64,000 bases of DNA from contig NZ_BAABHJ010000015.1 in the NCBI RefSeq assembly GCF_039542035.1, positions 15,297 through 79,296 on the forward strand, written 5' to 3'. How positions within the stretch are numbered: position 1 is the stretch's first letter; the number at the start of each line of letters is the position of its first letter. The notes beneath the pieces were generated by a model. The model was given only the letters and a program-made list of their open reading frames with translations, did not search any database and was not told the origin of the DNA. The position numbers were made by a program, and so were the translations under genes. This document shows positions 23,476 through 33,569 of this stretch, piece by piece. This DNA comes from Actinoallomurus liliacearum. Its GTDB lineage: Bacteria > Actinomycetota > Actinomycetes > Streptosporangiales > Streptosporangiaceae.

Positions 23476-24681
23476 TCAGGACTTGAGGGCCAGTTCGGCC
23501 AGGTGGCGGGCGATGCCGTTGACGTCGGTGTCCTGCACGTTGCTGAGGACGGCGACGGCGATGTCGTCGTCCGGCAGGTACACGTTGCTGGCGTGGTACC
23601 CCTCGAGCAGGCCGGGGTGGTAGAGGTACCGGTGCCCGTTCAGCCGGTCGACGAGCCACCCGAAGGCGTATCCGGTGGAGGGGGAGTCGAGGCAGCCGCC
23701 GGACGGGCAGTCGGCCTGAGAGGTGAAGGCCAGCTTCACCGTGGCCGCCGGCGCGACGAGGTCGGCGCCGAACGAACGGTCCCAGCGGGTCAGGTCGTCG
23801 GCGGTCGTGTAGACGCCGCCGGCCGCGTACGCCTGCGACCCGTTGATGCGGCCCGCCGGCTTGCCGGTGGAGAGGTAGCCCTTGGCCCAGCCGTCCGGCG
23901 GGTCGCCGGTGCTGTAGCCGGTGTGCTGCAGCGCGAGTGGCGCGGTGATCTGGTCGCGCAGCACGTCGCCGAGGCCCTTGCCGGTGACCTTCTCGATGAT
24001 CGCACCGGCGAGGATGTAGCCGGAGTTGCTGTACTTCCAGCTCGTGCCCGGCTTGAAATCAAGGGGTTTGTGGACGAACCGGCTGATGATCTCCTTGGGC
24101 GTGGTCGGCTGGTCCAGCTTCGTGAAGAAGTCCGGCATCTCGGAGATATCTGGGATGCCGGAAGTGTGGACGAGGATCTCGCGGATCGTGATCGGCTTCC
24201 ATGCGGCCGGGCAGGCCTTGATGTAGGTGGGGACGAGGTACGGGCAGACCTTGTCGTCCAGCTTCAGCTTGCCCTGGTCCTGCAGCTTCAGCACGAGCAT
24301 GGCGGTGAACTGCTTGCTCACCGAGGCGATCCGGAAGATGGTGTCCGGACTGTTCGGGACGTTCTTCGCCTCGTCGGCCTGACCGGCGGCGAAGCGGGCC
24401 AGCACCTGACCGCGCCGCACCACCGTGACCGCCCCCGTGAACTTCCCCTTCTTCGCGAGCCCGCGAAGGTAGGAGTCGATCGCGGCCGCGCTCGGGTCGC
24501 CGGACGGCGCCGGCGACGTGGCGAGGGGGTTGGGCGTGGGCGTGGCGGCCGGGGACGCGGAGGTTCCGGCCGCGCGCGGCGGGTGCGCCGTACCTCCGCC
24601 GGAATCGCTGCTGCACCCCGTCACCGTCGCGGCGAGCAGCGCCAGCGCGGCGCCGGATCGGGCCAGATGAAGACGTGCCAT
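23476..24681 (-). CDS. Serine beta-lactamase-like (class C/PBP4-type) lipoprotein hydrolase
   Basis: From ATG 24681 the product is 401 residues. A lipobox (LAATVTGCSS) marks an exported lipoprotein, followed by a Pro/Thr/Ser linker. Active-site motifs of the beta-lactamase/esterase family are present: SVSK (SxxK nucleophile), YSNSGY (YxN) and YHPGLLEG (HxG in place of KTG). The HxG variant is more typical of esterases or D-amino-acid peptidases than of true class C beta-lactamases. Probable role: cell-surface hydrolysis of peptides or esters. A resistance function is not indicated. Confidence 0.85.
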   Translation of the reverse strand: MARLHLARSGAALALLAATVTGCSSDSGGGTAHPPRAAGTSASPAATPTPNPLATSPAPSGDPSAAAIDSYLRGLAKKGKFTGAVTVVRRGQVLARFAAGQADEAKNVPNSPDTIFRIASVSKQFTAMLVLKLQDQGKLKLDDKVCPYLVPTYIKACPAAWKPITIREILVHTSGIPDISEMPDFFTKLDQPTTPKEIISRFVHKPLDFKPGTSWKYSNSGYILAGAIIEKVTGKGLGDVLRDQITAPLALQHTGYSTGDPPDGWAKGYLSTGKPAGRINGSQAYAAGGVYTTADDLTRWDRSFGADLVAPAATVKLAFTSQADCPSGGCLDSPSTGYAFGWLVDRLNGHRYLYHPGLLEGYHASNVYLPDDDIAVAVLSNVQDTDVNGIARHLAELALKS

Positions 24682-24856
24682 GGTCACTCCACGGCGTGTC
24701 GGTCGCACTTGTCGAACCTGCCAATGATCCCCAGGGGCACGGACCCCTGCAGGTTATCCGCCGCAGCGAGCAAGATCGCCATTTCGCGTCGCGACGAATG
24801 AGCCTTGATTACCCAGGGTAGTGCTCGGAGCAGCGCACTGGATTTCGGGGGGACCA

Positions 24857-25765
24857 ATGCGAGCCGTGACGGTGTCCGATTTCGGGGCCCAGCCGGAGCT
24901 GACCGAGCAGCCGGTACCCGAACCGGGTCCCGGCGAGGTCCTGGTCCGGATCAGCGCCGCGGGCCTGAACCCCTTCGACTGGAAGGTCATCGACGGCGCC
25001 ATCCCGGACGCCGTCTTCCCGCTGGTCGTGGGTACCGACGGGGCGGGCACCGTCGAGCGGGTGGGACCGGGCGTCACCGGCGTACGGCCCGGCGACCCGG
25101 TGTTCGGCCAGTTCGGGGACCCCCGGCGCGGACACGGCTCGTACGCCGAGCGGGCCGTCGCTCCGGTGGACGCCATCGCGGCTCCGCCGCGGACGATCGC
25201 GCTGAGCGAGGCCGCGGCCGTGCCGACCGCCGGGACGACGGCGCTGAACCTGGTCGATCGGGTCGGCGACGCCCGTCGGCTGCTCATCGTGGGAGCGACG
25301 GGAGGCGTCGGCACGTTCGCCACGCAGTTGGCCGCCGCCCGCGGGATCATCGTCGTCGCCACCGCGACCGCCGACAAGGCCGACCTGATGCGGGCGCTGG
25401 GCGCGGCCGAGATCGTCGACCCCACCTCCGGCCCGGTCGCCGGACGGCTCTCCGCTCCCGTCGACGCCCTGATCGACCTGGTCAGCGACACGCAGGGGCT
25501 GCGCGAGCTGCTGCCGGTCGTCCGGCCCGGCGGTACGGTGCTCAGCCCGGTGTTCGCGGTCCCGGAGGAGGGGCTGCCCGGCGTCGAGGCCGTCAACTTC
25601 CTGAACGAGGCGGGCACCGAACGGCTCGAACACCTCGCGCGGGAGATCGACGCCGGCCACCTCCGCGTGCTCATCGGCGACACCGTCACCCTGCCCCAGG
25701 CGCCGGACGCCCTCGCACGCAGCAGGGCCGGGCGGGCCCGGGGGAAGACGGTCATCGTCATCTGA
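24857..25765 (+). CDS. NADPH-quinone oxidoreductase-like MDR/alcohol dehydrogenase superfamily protein
   Basis: The 302 residues start MRAVTVSDFGAQPELTEQPVPEPGPGEVLVRISAAGLNPFDWKV, a GroES-like domain without the structural zinc cysteines. VVGTDGAGTVERVG and GDPVFGQ are typical. The Rossmann motif is LLIVGATGGVGTFATQLAAARG. It is therefore a zinc-independent quinone/enone reductase-like protein (QOR/CurA group). The ATG has GGGGGGA upstream. It is followed 23 bp later by the WYL regulator in the same direction, which may control it. Confidence 0.85.
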   Translation: MRAVTVSDFGAQPELTEQPVPEPGPGEVLVRISAAGLNPFDWKVIDGAIPDAVFPLVVGTDGAGTVERVGPGVTGVRPGDPVFGQFGDPRRGHGSYAERAVAPVDAIAAPPRTIALSEAAAVPTAGTTALNLVDRVGDARRLLIVGATGGVGTFATQLAAARGIIVVATATADKADLMRALGAAEIVDPTSGPVAGRLSAPVDALIDLVSDTQGLRELLPVVRPGGTVLSPVFAVPEEGLPGVEAVNFLNEAGTERLEHLAREIDAGHLRVLIGDTVTLPQAPDALARSRAGRARGKTVIVI

Positions 25766-25788
25766 CGACCGCAGGGCAGACTTGGCGC

Positions 25789-26763
25789 ATGCGCGCGAGC
25801 CGCCTGGTGTCCCTCCTCCTGCTGCTGCAGTCGCGGGGCCGCATGACCGCCCAGGAACTGGCGGATGAGCTGGAAGTGTCCCTGCGCACCATCTACCGCG
25901 ACGTGGAGTCCCTGTCCGCGTCGGGGGTGCCGGTGTACGCCGACCGCGGCCCGGCCGGCGGGTATCAGCTGCTCGACGGCTACCGGACGCGCCTGACCGG
26001 GCTGACCGCCGAGGAGGCCGAGTCGCTGTTCCTCACCGGCCTGCCCGGACCCGCCGCCGAACTCGGTCTCGGCACGGTCCTCGCCGCGGCGGAGCTGAAG
26101 CTCATGGCGGCGCTGCCCCGGCAGTTGGCCGAGCGCGCGGCGCGGCTCCGCGAGCGCTTCCACCTCGACGCGCCGGGCTGGTTCCACGACGGCGAGCCCA
26201 CGCCGTACCTCAACACCGTCGCCGACGCCGTCTGGAAGCAGCGCCGCCTGCACATGCGCTACCGCCGGTGGAAGACGCCGACGCCCGTCACCCGCACCAT
26301 CGACCCGCTCGGCCTCGTGCTGAAGGCGGGCAGCTGGTACCTCGTCGGCCGCTCGGAGGGGGACGAACGCACCTATCGCGTCGACCGGATCCAGACGCTG
26401 CAGATGCTCGAGGAGCGGTTCGAGCGGCCGGCGGACTTCGATCTCGCCGAGTTCTGGCGGTCCTACCTGGCGCGGTTCCGCGACACGATGTTCACCGGCG
26501 AGGCGGTCGTCCGATTCTCCCCGACCGGGATGCGGATCCTCCAGCACCTGGTCACGCCGGAGGTGATCCGCGCGGCGCGGCGCAACGCCGGACCTCCGGA
26601 CGAGGACGGCTGGGTGCGCACCGTGATCCCCATCGAGTCCGTCCGCCACGCCCACACCGAGCTGCTCAAGTTCGGGGCGGAGGCGGAGGTCCTCGAACCC
26701 CCGGAGCTCCGGGAGCGGGTCATCGCGTCCGCGCGCGCCATGCTCGACCGCTACGGTGCCTGA
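25789..26763 (+). CDS. WYL-domain helix-turn-helix regulator (YafY/DeoR-like)
   Basis: The 324 residues begin MRASRLVSLLLLLQSRGRMTAQELADELEVSLRTIYRDVESLSASGVPVYADRG, a winged helix of HTH_11 type, then PAGGYQLLDGYRTRLTGLTAEEAESLFL. The WYL domain is near KAGSWYLVGRSEGDERTYRVDRIQTLQML and the WCX extension follows (VVRFSPTGMRILQHLVTPEVIR). WYL domains bind nucleotides or other small ligands. Likely cotranscribed with the oxidoreductase gene. Confidence 0.88.
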   Translation: MRASRLVSLLLLLQSRGRMTAQELADELEVSLRTIYRDVESLSASGVPVYADRGPAGGYQLLDGYRTRLTGLTAEEAESLFLTGLPGPAAELGLGTVLAAAELKLMAALPRQLAERAARLRERFHLDAPGWFHDGEPTPYLNTVADAVWKQRRLHMRYRRWKTPTPVTRTIDPLGLVLKAGSWYLVGRSEGDERTYRVDRIQTLQMLEERFERPADFDLAEFWRSYLARFRDTMFTGEAVVRFSPTGMRILQHLVTPEVIRAARRNAGPPDEDGWVRTVIPIESVRHAHTELLKFGAEAEVLEPPELRERVIASARAMLDRYGA

Positions 26764-26860
26764 CTCCTCGGTCGCACGGGCCGGCTCGCCGGCGCCGCCG
26801 CCGGACATGGAACGTCCCGCCGGGGGAGGCCGACGCCCACCCCGGCGGGACACTCGCGGA

Positions 26861-27619
26861 TCAGACGCCTTCGCCAGGCCGCCGGAACGTTCCGGTGTCC
26901 TCGCCCGGCCGCCGGAAGGTGCCGGTGTCGTCGGCGGAACCGCCGGCGACCCGGCGATCCGTCGGCTCGGGCGCCCGCGGCACGGTGTGCTCGGCCGGCC
27001 GGGGCATCGGCTGCTCGGGCGGGGTCATCGGAGGCGGGGCGGTACGGCGCGGCAGCGGCTGCGTCGCCTGGATCGGACCGGGCCGGTCCTCACGTACCGG
27101 CCGCGGCGCCTCCACCGTCGGAGCCTCCTCGACGTACGGCGCCTCACGCTCGGCGAGACGGGCGTCCTTGACGCCGACCACGGCGAGACGGCCGAGGGCC
27201 ACCGCGGCGAAGAACAGGGCCACCGCGCCCACGCCGTACAGCAGCGCGATCTGCTCCACCACCTGGCGCGTCGTCCCCCCGACGGGGGCGCCGAGCCGGT
27301 CGGGGGCGGACCACAGCGCGCTGAGCGGGCCACCGACGACGAACCAGGCGCCGCCGAGCGCGGCGATCCACGCGCCGGCGGCGGCCGTGGCCCGGTTGGC
27401 GCTCACCAGCAAGATCAGGCCGCCGACCAGCAGGGCGCAGGCCGGCAGGAGCTCCAGCCAGACGCGGCCGGCCGTGAACGACCACGCCTTGTCCGGAGCG
27501 AACGCGAAGTGGAAGTACGGGCCGAGGAGCGCGGCCAGCCCGCCCCACAGGCCGAGCAGCACGAGGATCACGCCGCTGAGCGCACCCCTGCTGCGAGGTA
27601 CTCGTAGCATCCCGGTCAT
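26861..27619 (-). CDS. Four-helix membrane protein with Pro-rich cytoplasmic tail
   Basis: The 252 residues have transmembrane segments at about 14-36 (GVILVLLGLWGGLAALLGPY), 52-72, 78-100 and 124-147 (ALLYGVGAVALFFAAVALGRL), then a 100-residue Pro/Arg/Glu-rich tail ending in two copies of DTGTFRRPGE. No family recognised. It is divergent from the Vps62-like gene with a 137-bp gap. The tail repeats suggest a flexible docking region. Confidence 0.7.
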   Translation of the reverse strand: MTGMLRVPRSRGALSGVILVLLGLWGGLAALLGPYFHFAFAPDKAWSFTAGRVWLELLPACALLVGGLILLVSANRATAAAGAWIAALGGAWFVVGGPLSALWSAPDRLGAPVGGTTRQVVEQIALLYGVGAVALFFAAVALGRLAVVGVKDARLAEREAPYVEEAPTVEAPRPVREDRPGPIQATQPLPRRTAPPPMTPPEQPMPRPAEHTVPRAPEPTDRRVAGGSADDTGTFRRPGEDTGTFRRPGEGV

Positions 27620-27756
27620 CGAAAATCAGCTCCCTGAAGTCTCGGGCGCCTACGGATTACCCGGGAAGAAACCTTTCAAGCGCGTCGTTCCTCCGCGCTT
27701 TGTGTTGATGTGGCCCGGTATAAACGGGCGGAGTCGTCGTCACGATGGGGGGATTG

Positions 27757-29556
27757 GTGACAGAGGAAGTCGGGGCCGTTCCGAGCGACCGCGACCTGGC
27801 ACTGCTGCGGCGGTACGAGCCGATCCTGACCTACACGCGGGGGGAGCGGTTCTTCCCCGTCGACGCGGAGGACTACATCCGCTGCTGCAGCCTGTGGCAG
27901 GGTGAGCGGCAGCTCGTCGAGGCGGGTGAGCTCACGGCGGAGCGCCTGGTCGCCACGGCCGCCGAACGCACCGGCACCGCTCTGTCGCTGCTGCTCGTGC
28001 AGCGGCCGTTCGACCGGCGGGAGGTCCGCGCCCACCGCGCCCACGCCAAGCCGCCCATCGCCCGCTCCGGCCGCCTGGCCGCGGTCGGCCTCATCGGGCG
28101 GGTCTTCGACGTGCTGCTGCGCGCCTCGCTGTTCCTGCGCGGCTCGGTGCCCGGCGGGGTCGCGGCGGCAGCCGCCGACCTGGGCGAGCGGCACCTGAGC
28201 CGGGACCGCGCCACCTACTACGGCCGGGTGGTCCGTGAGGGCGGCTACATCGTGCTGCAGTACTGGTTCCTGTACGCCATGAACGACTGGCGGACGACGT
28301 TCGCCGGGGTCAACGACCACGAGGGCGACTGGGAGTCGGTGACCGTGTACGTCGCCGACACCGAGGACGGCCCGCGCCCGGCGTGGGTGGCGGTGTCCGC
28401 GCACGACGAGCGCGGCGACGACCTGCGTCGCCGGTGGGACGACCCCGACCTGCGCAAGGAGGGGGACCATCCGATCGTGTTCGTCGGGGCCGGGTCGCAC
28501 TCCGGAGCGTTCCTGCCCGGCCAGTACCTCGTCACCGTCAACCCCGTACGGCTCCGGCGCTACGTCCGCTGGGTGCAGCGCCTGATGGGACTGGCCTTCC
28601 CCTGGTCGCGGGAGGAACGGCATCACGGGGTCGGCATCCCCTTCATCGACTACGCCCTCGGCGACGGGGAGCGCATCGGCTCCGGCCGGGACCGTACGTG
28701 GCGGCCGGTGCTCATCTCCGACGAGACGCCGTGGGTCCGGGGGTTCCGCGGGCTGTGGGGCCGGGACACCCGGGACTGGGTCGGCGGCGAGCGCGCCCCG
28801 GCCGGCCCGCGCTACGACCGGGACGGCCGCGTGCGGACCCTGTGGGCCGACCCCCTCGGCTGGGCCGGGCTGCAGAAGATCCCGCCGAGCCCCGAGGCGG
28901 AGCGGCGTGACCTGCGAGCCCGGATCGTGGCCCTCGATGAGGAGATCAAGGCCGCCGACGCCGAGATCGAACGCGGCCGCGAGGAGCTGCGACGGCTCCG
29001 TACGACGGCGGCGTCCCTGGCCGGGCACCGCAACACCAGGAACCTCGCCCGCCGGCGCAGTGGCGAGGTCGCCAAGGCGGAGGCCGCCCTGGCCGTGCTC
29101 GTCCGCGACCGCACCGAGCTGGCCGAGGAACGCAGCGCGCACGAGGCGACGCTGACCCGCCCGCCCGTTCCGGACGCCCCGCAGGCGCACCTGCGGGAGC
29201 CGCACCTGCCGTACACGCCGTTCCGCGGGCCGCGCACGCGGTTCCTGCACGCGTGGGCGGCGCTGAGCACGCCGTTGTTCCTGCTGGCGGTGGTCGGCGT
29301 CTTCGTGATCCCGCACGAACCCGTCGCCTTCCTCCTCGCCGCCGTCGTGCTGCTGTTCGTCACGATGGAGGCGTGGGTCCGGCGCAAGCTCCTGGCGTTC
29401 GCCACCGGGCTGCTGATGCTCGCCGGCGGCCTGGCCGTGGCGGTGGGGCTGGGACTGGCGGTCAAGTACGGCGGCCGGTACGTCCTGCTGGCCCCGCTGG
29501 TGGTGGTCGCCGGAGTGCTCCTGGTCGTCAACCTTCGCGAGCTGTTCCACCGCTGA
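27757..29556 (+). CDS. Vps62-like domain protein with coiled coil and C-terminal membrane helices
   Basis: GTG 27757 (Shine-Dalgarno GGGGGGA) is preferred to ATG 27745, which has none; 599 residues. N-terminal DLALLRRYEPILTYTRGERFFPVDAEDYI and the motif VNDHEGDWESVTVYV with HPIVFVGAGSHSGAFLPG are characteristic of Vps62-related proteins. Residues about 390-465 form a charged coiled coil (ERRDLRARIVALDEEIKAAD; REELRRLR). The last 100 residues contain about four transmembrane helices. Function unknown; the combination suggests a membrane-tethered surface or scaffold protein. Its 3' end overlaps the convergent kinase gene by 29 bp. Confidence 0.75.
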   Translation: MTEEVGAVPSDRDLALLRRYEPILTYTRGERFFPVDAEDYIRCCSLWQGERQLVEAGELTAERLVATAAERTGTALSLLLVQRPFDRREVRAHRAHAKPPIARSGRLAAVGLIGRVFDVLLRASLFLRGSVPGGVAAAAADLGERHLSRDRATYYGRVVREGGYIVLQYWFLYAMNDWRTTFAGVNDHEGDWESVTVYVADTEDGPRPAWVAVSAHDERGDDLRRRWDDPDLRKEGDHPIVFVGAGSHSGAFLPGQYLVTVNPVRLRRYVRWVQRLMGLAFPWSREERHHGVGIPFIDYALGDGERIGSGRDRTWRPVLISDETPWVRGFRGLWGRDTRDWVGGERAPAGPRYDRDGRVRTLWADPLGWAGLQKIPPSPEAERRDLRARIVALDEEIKAADAEIERGREELRRLRTTAASLAGHRNTRNLARRRSGEVAKAEAALAVLVRDRTELAEERSAHEATLTRPPVPDAPQAHLREPHLPYTPFRGPRTRFLHAWAALSTPLFLLAVVGVFVIPHEPVAFLLAAVVLLFVTMEAWVRRKLLAFATGLLMLAGGLAVAVGLGLAVKYGGRYVLLAPLVVVAGVLLVVNLRELFHR

Positions 29557-30124
29557 AGAACGCCTCGTCGACCTGGTCGGCGAGCGGCCGGGCCCCGGAC
29601 CGGTTGTCCAGGACGGTGTGCGGCACGACCGGCGGCTCGCCGGCCCGTACGCCCGCGAGGAACCGGTCGAAGCCCTCCAGCTTCCCGGCGTCCCGCCCCA
29701 GCCCCCGGCTGAGCAGACGGGCGCGCAGCGTCTCGGCGTCGGACCGGACCCAGACGAGACGGACCGGCGGCCCGCCCAGCTCCTCGACCCAGGCCCGCCA
29801 GCCCCCGGCGTCGTGGATCTGACCGGTGAACGGCGCGCTCAGCAGCACCGGGCAGCCGTACGACCGGACCTCCCGGGCCGTGGCCGTCATCCCCGCGTAC
29901 TCGTGGACCTTGACGTACTCGTCGTACCAGGGCCCCTCACGCTCACCGTCCGGACGTCCCGCCACCCGCAGCGTCGCGCCGACGAACGGCCCGTACATCG
30001 TGTCCTTGTCCAGCAGGGCGGGCACCGGCCGCAGCCGGGACAGCAGCAGCCGCGCCACCGTCGACTTACCGGCGGCGGGCGGGCCGGAGACGATCCAGAG
30101 GTCCGCGGGGTTCGGGTCGCGCAT
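29528..30124 (-). CDS. P-loop kinase-like ATPase (zeta-toxin/AAA_33 type)
   Basis: From ATG 30124 the 198 residues begin MRDPNPADLWIVSGPPAAGKSTVARLLLSRL, a Walker A at the very N-terminus. ALLDKDTMYGPFVGATLR follows (DKD as in AAA_33 kinases), then PVLLSAPFTGQI, and LVWVRSDAETLRARLLSRGLGRDAGKL as the LID-like Arg-rich segment. The fold matches small-molecule or polynucleotide kinases. No antitoxin-like gene is adjacent, so a toxin role is not supported. Substrate unknown. Confidence 0.75.
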   Translation of the reverse strand: MRDPNPADLWIVSGPPAAGKSTVARLLLSRLRPVPALLDKDTMYGPFVGATLRVAGRPDGEREGPWYDEYVKVHEYAGMTATAREVRSYGCPVLLSAPFTGQIHDAGGWRAWVEELGGPPVRLVWVRSDAETLRARLLSRGLGRDAGKLEGFDRFLAGVRAGEPPVVPHTVLDNRSGARPLADQVDEAFFSGGTAREG

Positions 30125-30187
30125 GGCCCGATCCTGCCCGGCCGGCCGCGCCGGGCCGGCAGCAGGGCCGGTCATCCGGGACCGGCA

Positions 30188-31288
30188 TCAGGGTCGCTCG
30201 CCGGAACGTGCCCGCTTCGGGCCGGACGGCGCCGAGGCGGCGGCGTGGCAGGCGCCCCGGCCGTCGGCGCGGGCGACGATCCGGCCGGCCTCGACGCGGA
30301 CGGCCGTCTCGGTCACGTCGCTCACCGCGGCCAGCCCGGCCGCGGCGGCCAGGGTCCCCGCCGGGTCGTGGACGACGCGCAGGCCCGGCCACGCCGACGG
30401 CGGGAACGCCCGGCGGAGGCAGTCGCACAGGTCGGCGACGGCCAGCCTGGCCAGCGGCGCCAGCTCACCGGGGTCGCCGGTGACGACGGCGGCGGTGACC
30501 CCGGCGCCGGGCGGAGCGGCCCGGACGGCCTCCTCCACGGCCTCGAGGCGGCGCAGGCCGAGGATCGCCACGACGCCGTCGCCGGCCGGCCGGACGGGCG
30601 CCGCCCGCACCGCGTCGACGGCGTCGGGCGGGTCCCACGGGTCGTCGGCGGGCCGGGTGGGCGGGACCGGCGGCACGGGCGGCCACCCACCCCCCAGGTC
30701 GAGGTCGGCCAGGCTCGCGCAGACGGTCACGAGATCGAAGGGCTCGAGAAGGCCGGGCGCGGCGGCGCTCATCTGGCTCGCGCCGTGCAGGATCGTGAGC
30801 GCGGCCTCCGCGACGCGGACGAGGCGGACGGGCGGCGCGCCGGCCGGGCGCAGCCGCTCCAGGGCCAGCCCGAGCAGGATCGCGTCCAGCCTCATCAACT
30901 GGGCGAACGGCTCCCGGGCCGCGTCATCGGCGAGGATCTCGGGCAGCACCTCCCGGCCGATCCGCCGGCCGTCCGCCTCGTCGGTGACGAGGGGCAACCG
31001 GTCGACCCAGACGCGGGCGAACGCCGCGAGCGCCTCCCGCGCGGTGCCGGCCGTCGCCGGAGCGGGCGCCGGAGCCGCCCGCTCGGCGTCCTCGGCCAGG
31101 ACCGAGAAGTACAGGGCCCGCTTGCCGGGGAAGTTGGAGTAGACGGCGCCGCGGGTCAGGCCCGCGCGCTCGGCGATGTGGTCGACCTTGGCGTCGCGGT
31201 ATCCGCACTCGGTGAACTCCGCCCGGGCGGCGGCCAGGACCCGGGCGCGGTTGCGCTCCTGGGCCTCCGCCCTGGTGAGCCGGATCAT
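30188..31288 (-). CDS. TetR-family regulator with extra C-terminal redoxin-like domain
   Basis: From ATG 31288 the product is 366 residues, far longer than the usual 190-220. Residues 1-60 form the TetR HTH (RVLAAARAEFTECGYRDAKVDHIAERAGLTRGAVYSNFPGKRALYFSVL). About 85-195 form a TetR ligand domain. A Pro-rich linker (202-222) leads to 225-350, an alpha/beta region whose end (LRVVHDPAGTLAAAAGLAAVSDVTETAVRVEAGRIVARADG) reads like a thioredoxin/AhpC fold. C290 and C347 are present but no CxxC. It is divergent from the clpX paralogue. Confidence 0.75.
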   Translation of the reverse strand: MIRLTRAEAQERNRARVLAAARAEFTECGYRDAKVDHIAERAGLTRGAVYSNFPGKRALYFSVLAEDAERAAPAPAPATAGTAREALAAFARVWVDRLPLVTDEADGRRIGREVLPEILADDAAREPFAQLMRLDAILLGLALERLRPAGAPPVRLVRVAEAALTILHGASQMSAAAPGLLEPFDLVTVCASLADLDLGGGWPPVPPVPPTRPADDPWDPPDAVDAVRAAPVRPAGDGVVAILGLRRLEAVEEAVRAAPPGAGVTAAVVTGDPGELAPLARLAVADLCDCLRRAFPPSAWPGLRVVHDPAGTLAAAAGLAAVSDVTETAVRVEAGRIVARADGRGACHAAASAPSGPKRARSGERP

Positions 31289-31345
31289 CGTCCCCCGATC
31301 GCCGGATTGCCGTACGTGGCGGTAGAAGATACCGTCGCCGTCAGA

Positions 31346-31369
31346 TGATGGGATCATATGGTCTCGTCA
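31346..31369. promoter_or_regulatory. Imperfect palindrome between TetR-fusion and clpX paralogue
   Basis: TGATGGGATCAT and ATGGTCTCGTCA (31346-31369) match in 9 of 12 mirrored positions. The site lies 58 bp from the TetR start and 36 bp from the clpX ATG, a plausible operator for autoregulation and control of clpX. Confidence 0.4.
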
Positions 31370-31404
31370 TCCGGCACTGGCGGACTCGTGAGGAGACGTT
31401 GTCG

Positions 31405-32679
<1,275 letters not shown>

Positions 32680-32771
32680 CCGTTCGCCGGCGCCGGACGA
32701 CGGGGCTCCTCGCGGTGGGCGTCGCCCCGCCTGGACGCGAGTGATGCGACGACTCGTCTAGGCTCGTGGGC

Positions 32772-33569
32772 ATGCCGGACACGCAGTACGAAGACCTGCT
32801 CCGCCACGTGCTCGACACGGGTGCCCGCAAGGAGGACCGCACGGGAACGGGCACGCGGTCGATCTTCGGTCACCAGTTGCGCTACCGGCTGGCCGACGGC
32901 TTCCCGCTGATCACGACGAAGAAGGTCCACTTCCGCTCGATCGCGTACGAGCTGCTGTGGTTCCTGCGCGGTGACGCGAACGTCACGTGGCTGCGCGAGA
33001 ACGGCGTCACGATCTGGGACGAGTGGGCGGCGCCGGACGGTGATCTCGGCCCGGTCTACGGCGTGCAGTGGCGGTCGTGGCCGACCCCGGACGGCGGGCA
33101 CGTCGACCAGATCAGCGAGGTGCTGCGCACGCTGCGTGAGAACCCCGACTCTCGGCGGATCATCGTGTCCGCGTGGAACGTCGCCGACATCCCGCGAATG
33201 GCGCTGCCGCCGTGCCACGCGTTCTTCCAGTTCTACGTCGCCGACGGCAGGCTCTCCTGCCAGCTGTACCAGCGCAGCGCGGACCTGTTCCTCGGCGTGC
33301 CGTTCAACATCGCGAGCTACGCGCTGCTGACGCACATGATCGCCGAGCAGGTGGGCCTCGACGTCGGTGACTTCGTCTGGACCGGCGGCGACTGTCACAT
33401 CTACGACAACCATGAGGACCAGGTCCGCACGCAGCTCACGCGCGAGGCGCGGCCGTTCCCCACGCTGAGCCTGAAGCCGGCGGACAGCCTGTTCGACTAC
33501 ACCTACGAGCACATCACGCTCGAGGGCTACGACCCGCATCCGGGCATCAAGGCGCCGGTGGCGGTGTGA
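32772..33569 (+). CDS. thyA: Thymidylate synthase
   Basis: The 265 residues are a classical ThyA. N-terminal YEDLLRHVLDTGARKEDRTGTGTRSIFGHQLRY, the catalytic cysteine in MALPPCHAFFQFYV, RRIIVSAWN and QLYQRSADLFLGVPFNIASYALLTHM are all conserved, and the C-terminus IKAPVAV is the usual terminal loop. It converts dUMP to dTMP with methylene-tetrahydrofolate, yielding dihydrofolate, which the next gene product recycles. The stop overlaps the folA GTG (GTGA). Confidence 0.97.
   Translation: MPDTQYEDLLRHVLDTGARKEDRTGTGTRSIFGHQLRYRLADGFPLITTKKVHFRSIAYELLWFLRGDANVTWLRENGVTIWDEWAAPDGDLGPVYGVQWRSWPTPDGGHVDQISEVLRTLRENPDSRRIIVSAWNVADIPRMALPPCHAFFQFYVADGRLSCQLYQRSADLFLGVPFNIASYALLTHMIAEQVGLDVGDFVWTGGDCHIYDNHEDQVRTQLTREARPFPTLSLKPADSLFDYTYEHITLEGYDPHPGIKAPVAV

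Noticed and set aside
23476..24681. True class C beta-lactamase
   Set aside because: The third motif is HPG rather than KTG and the protein is a lipoprotein with a long linker, which fits esterase/D-peptidase relatives better.
29528..30124. Zeta-type toxin of a toxin-antitoxin pair
   Set aside because: Only the P-loop kinase fold is shared; no small antitoxin gene is adjacent and the gene is convergent with an unrelated membrane protein.
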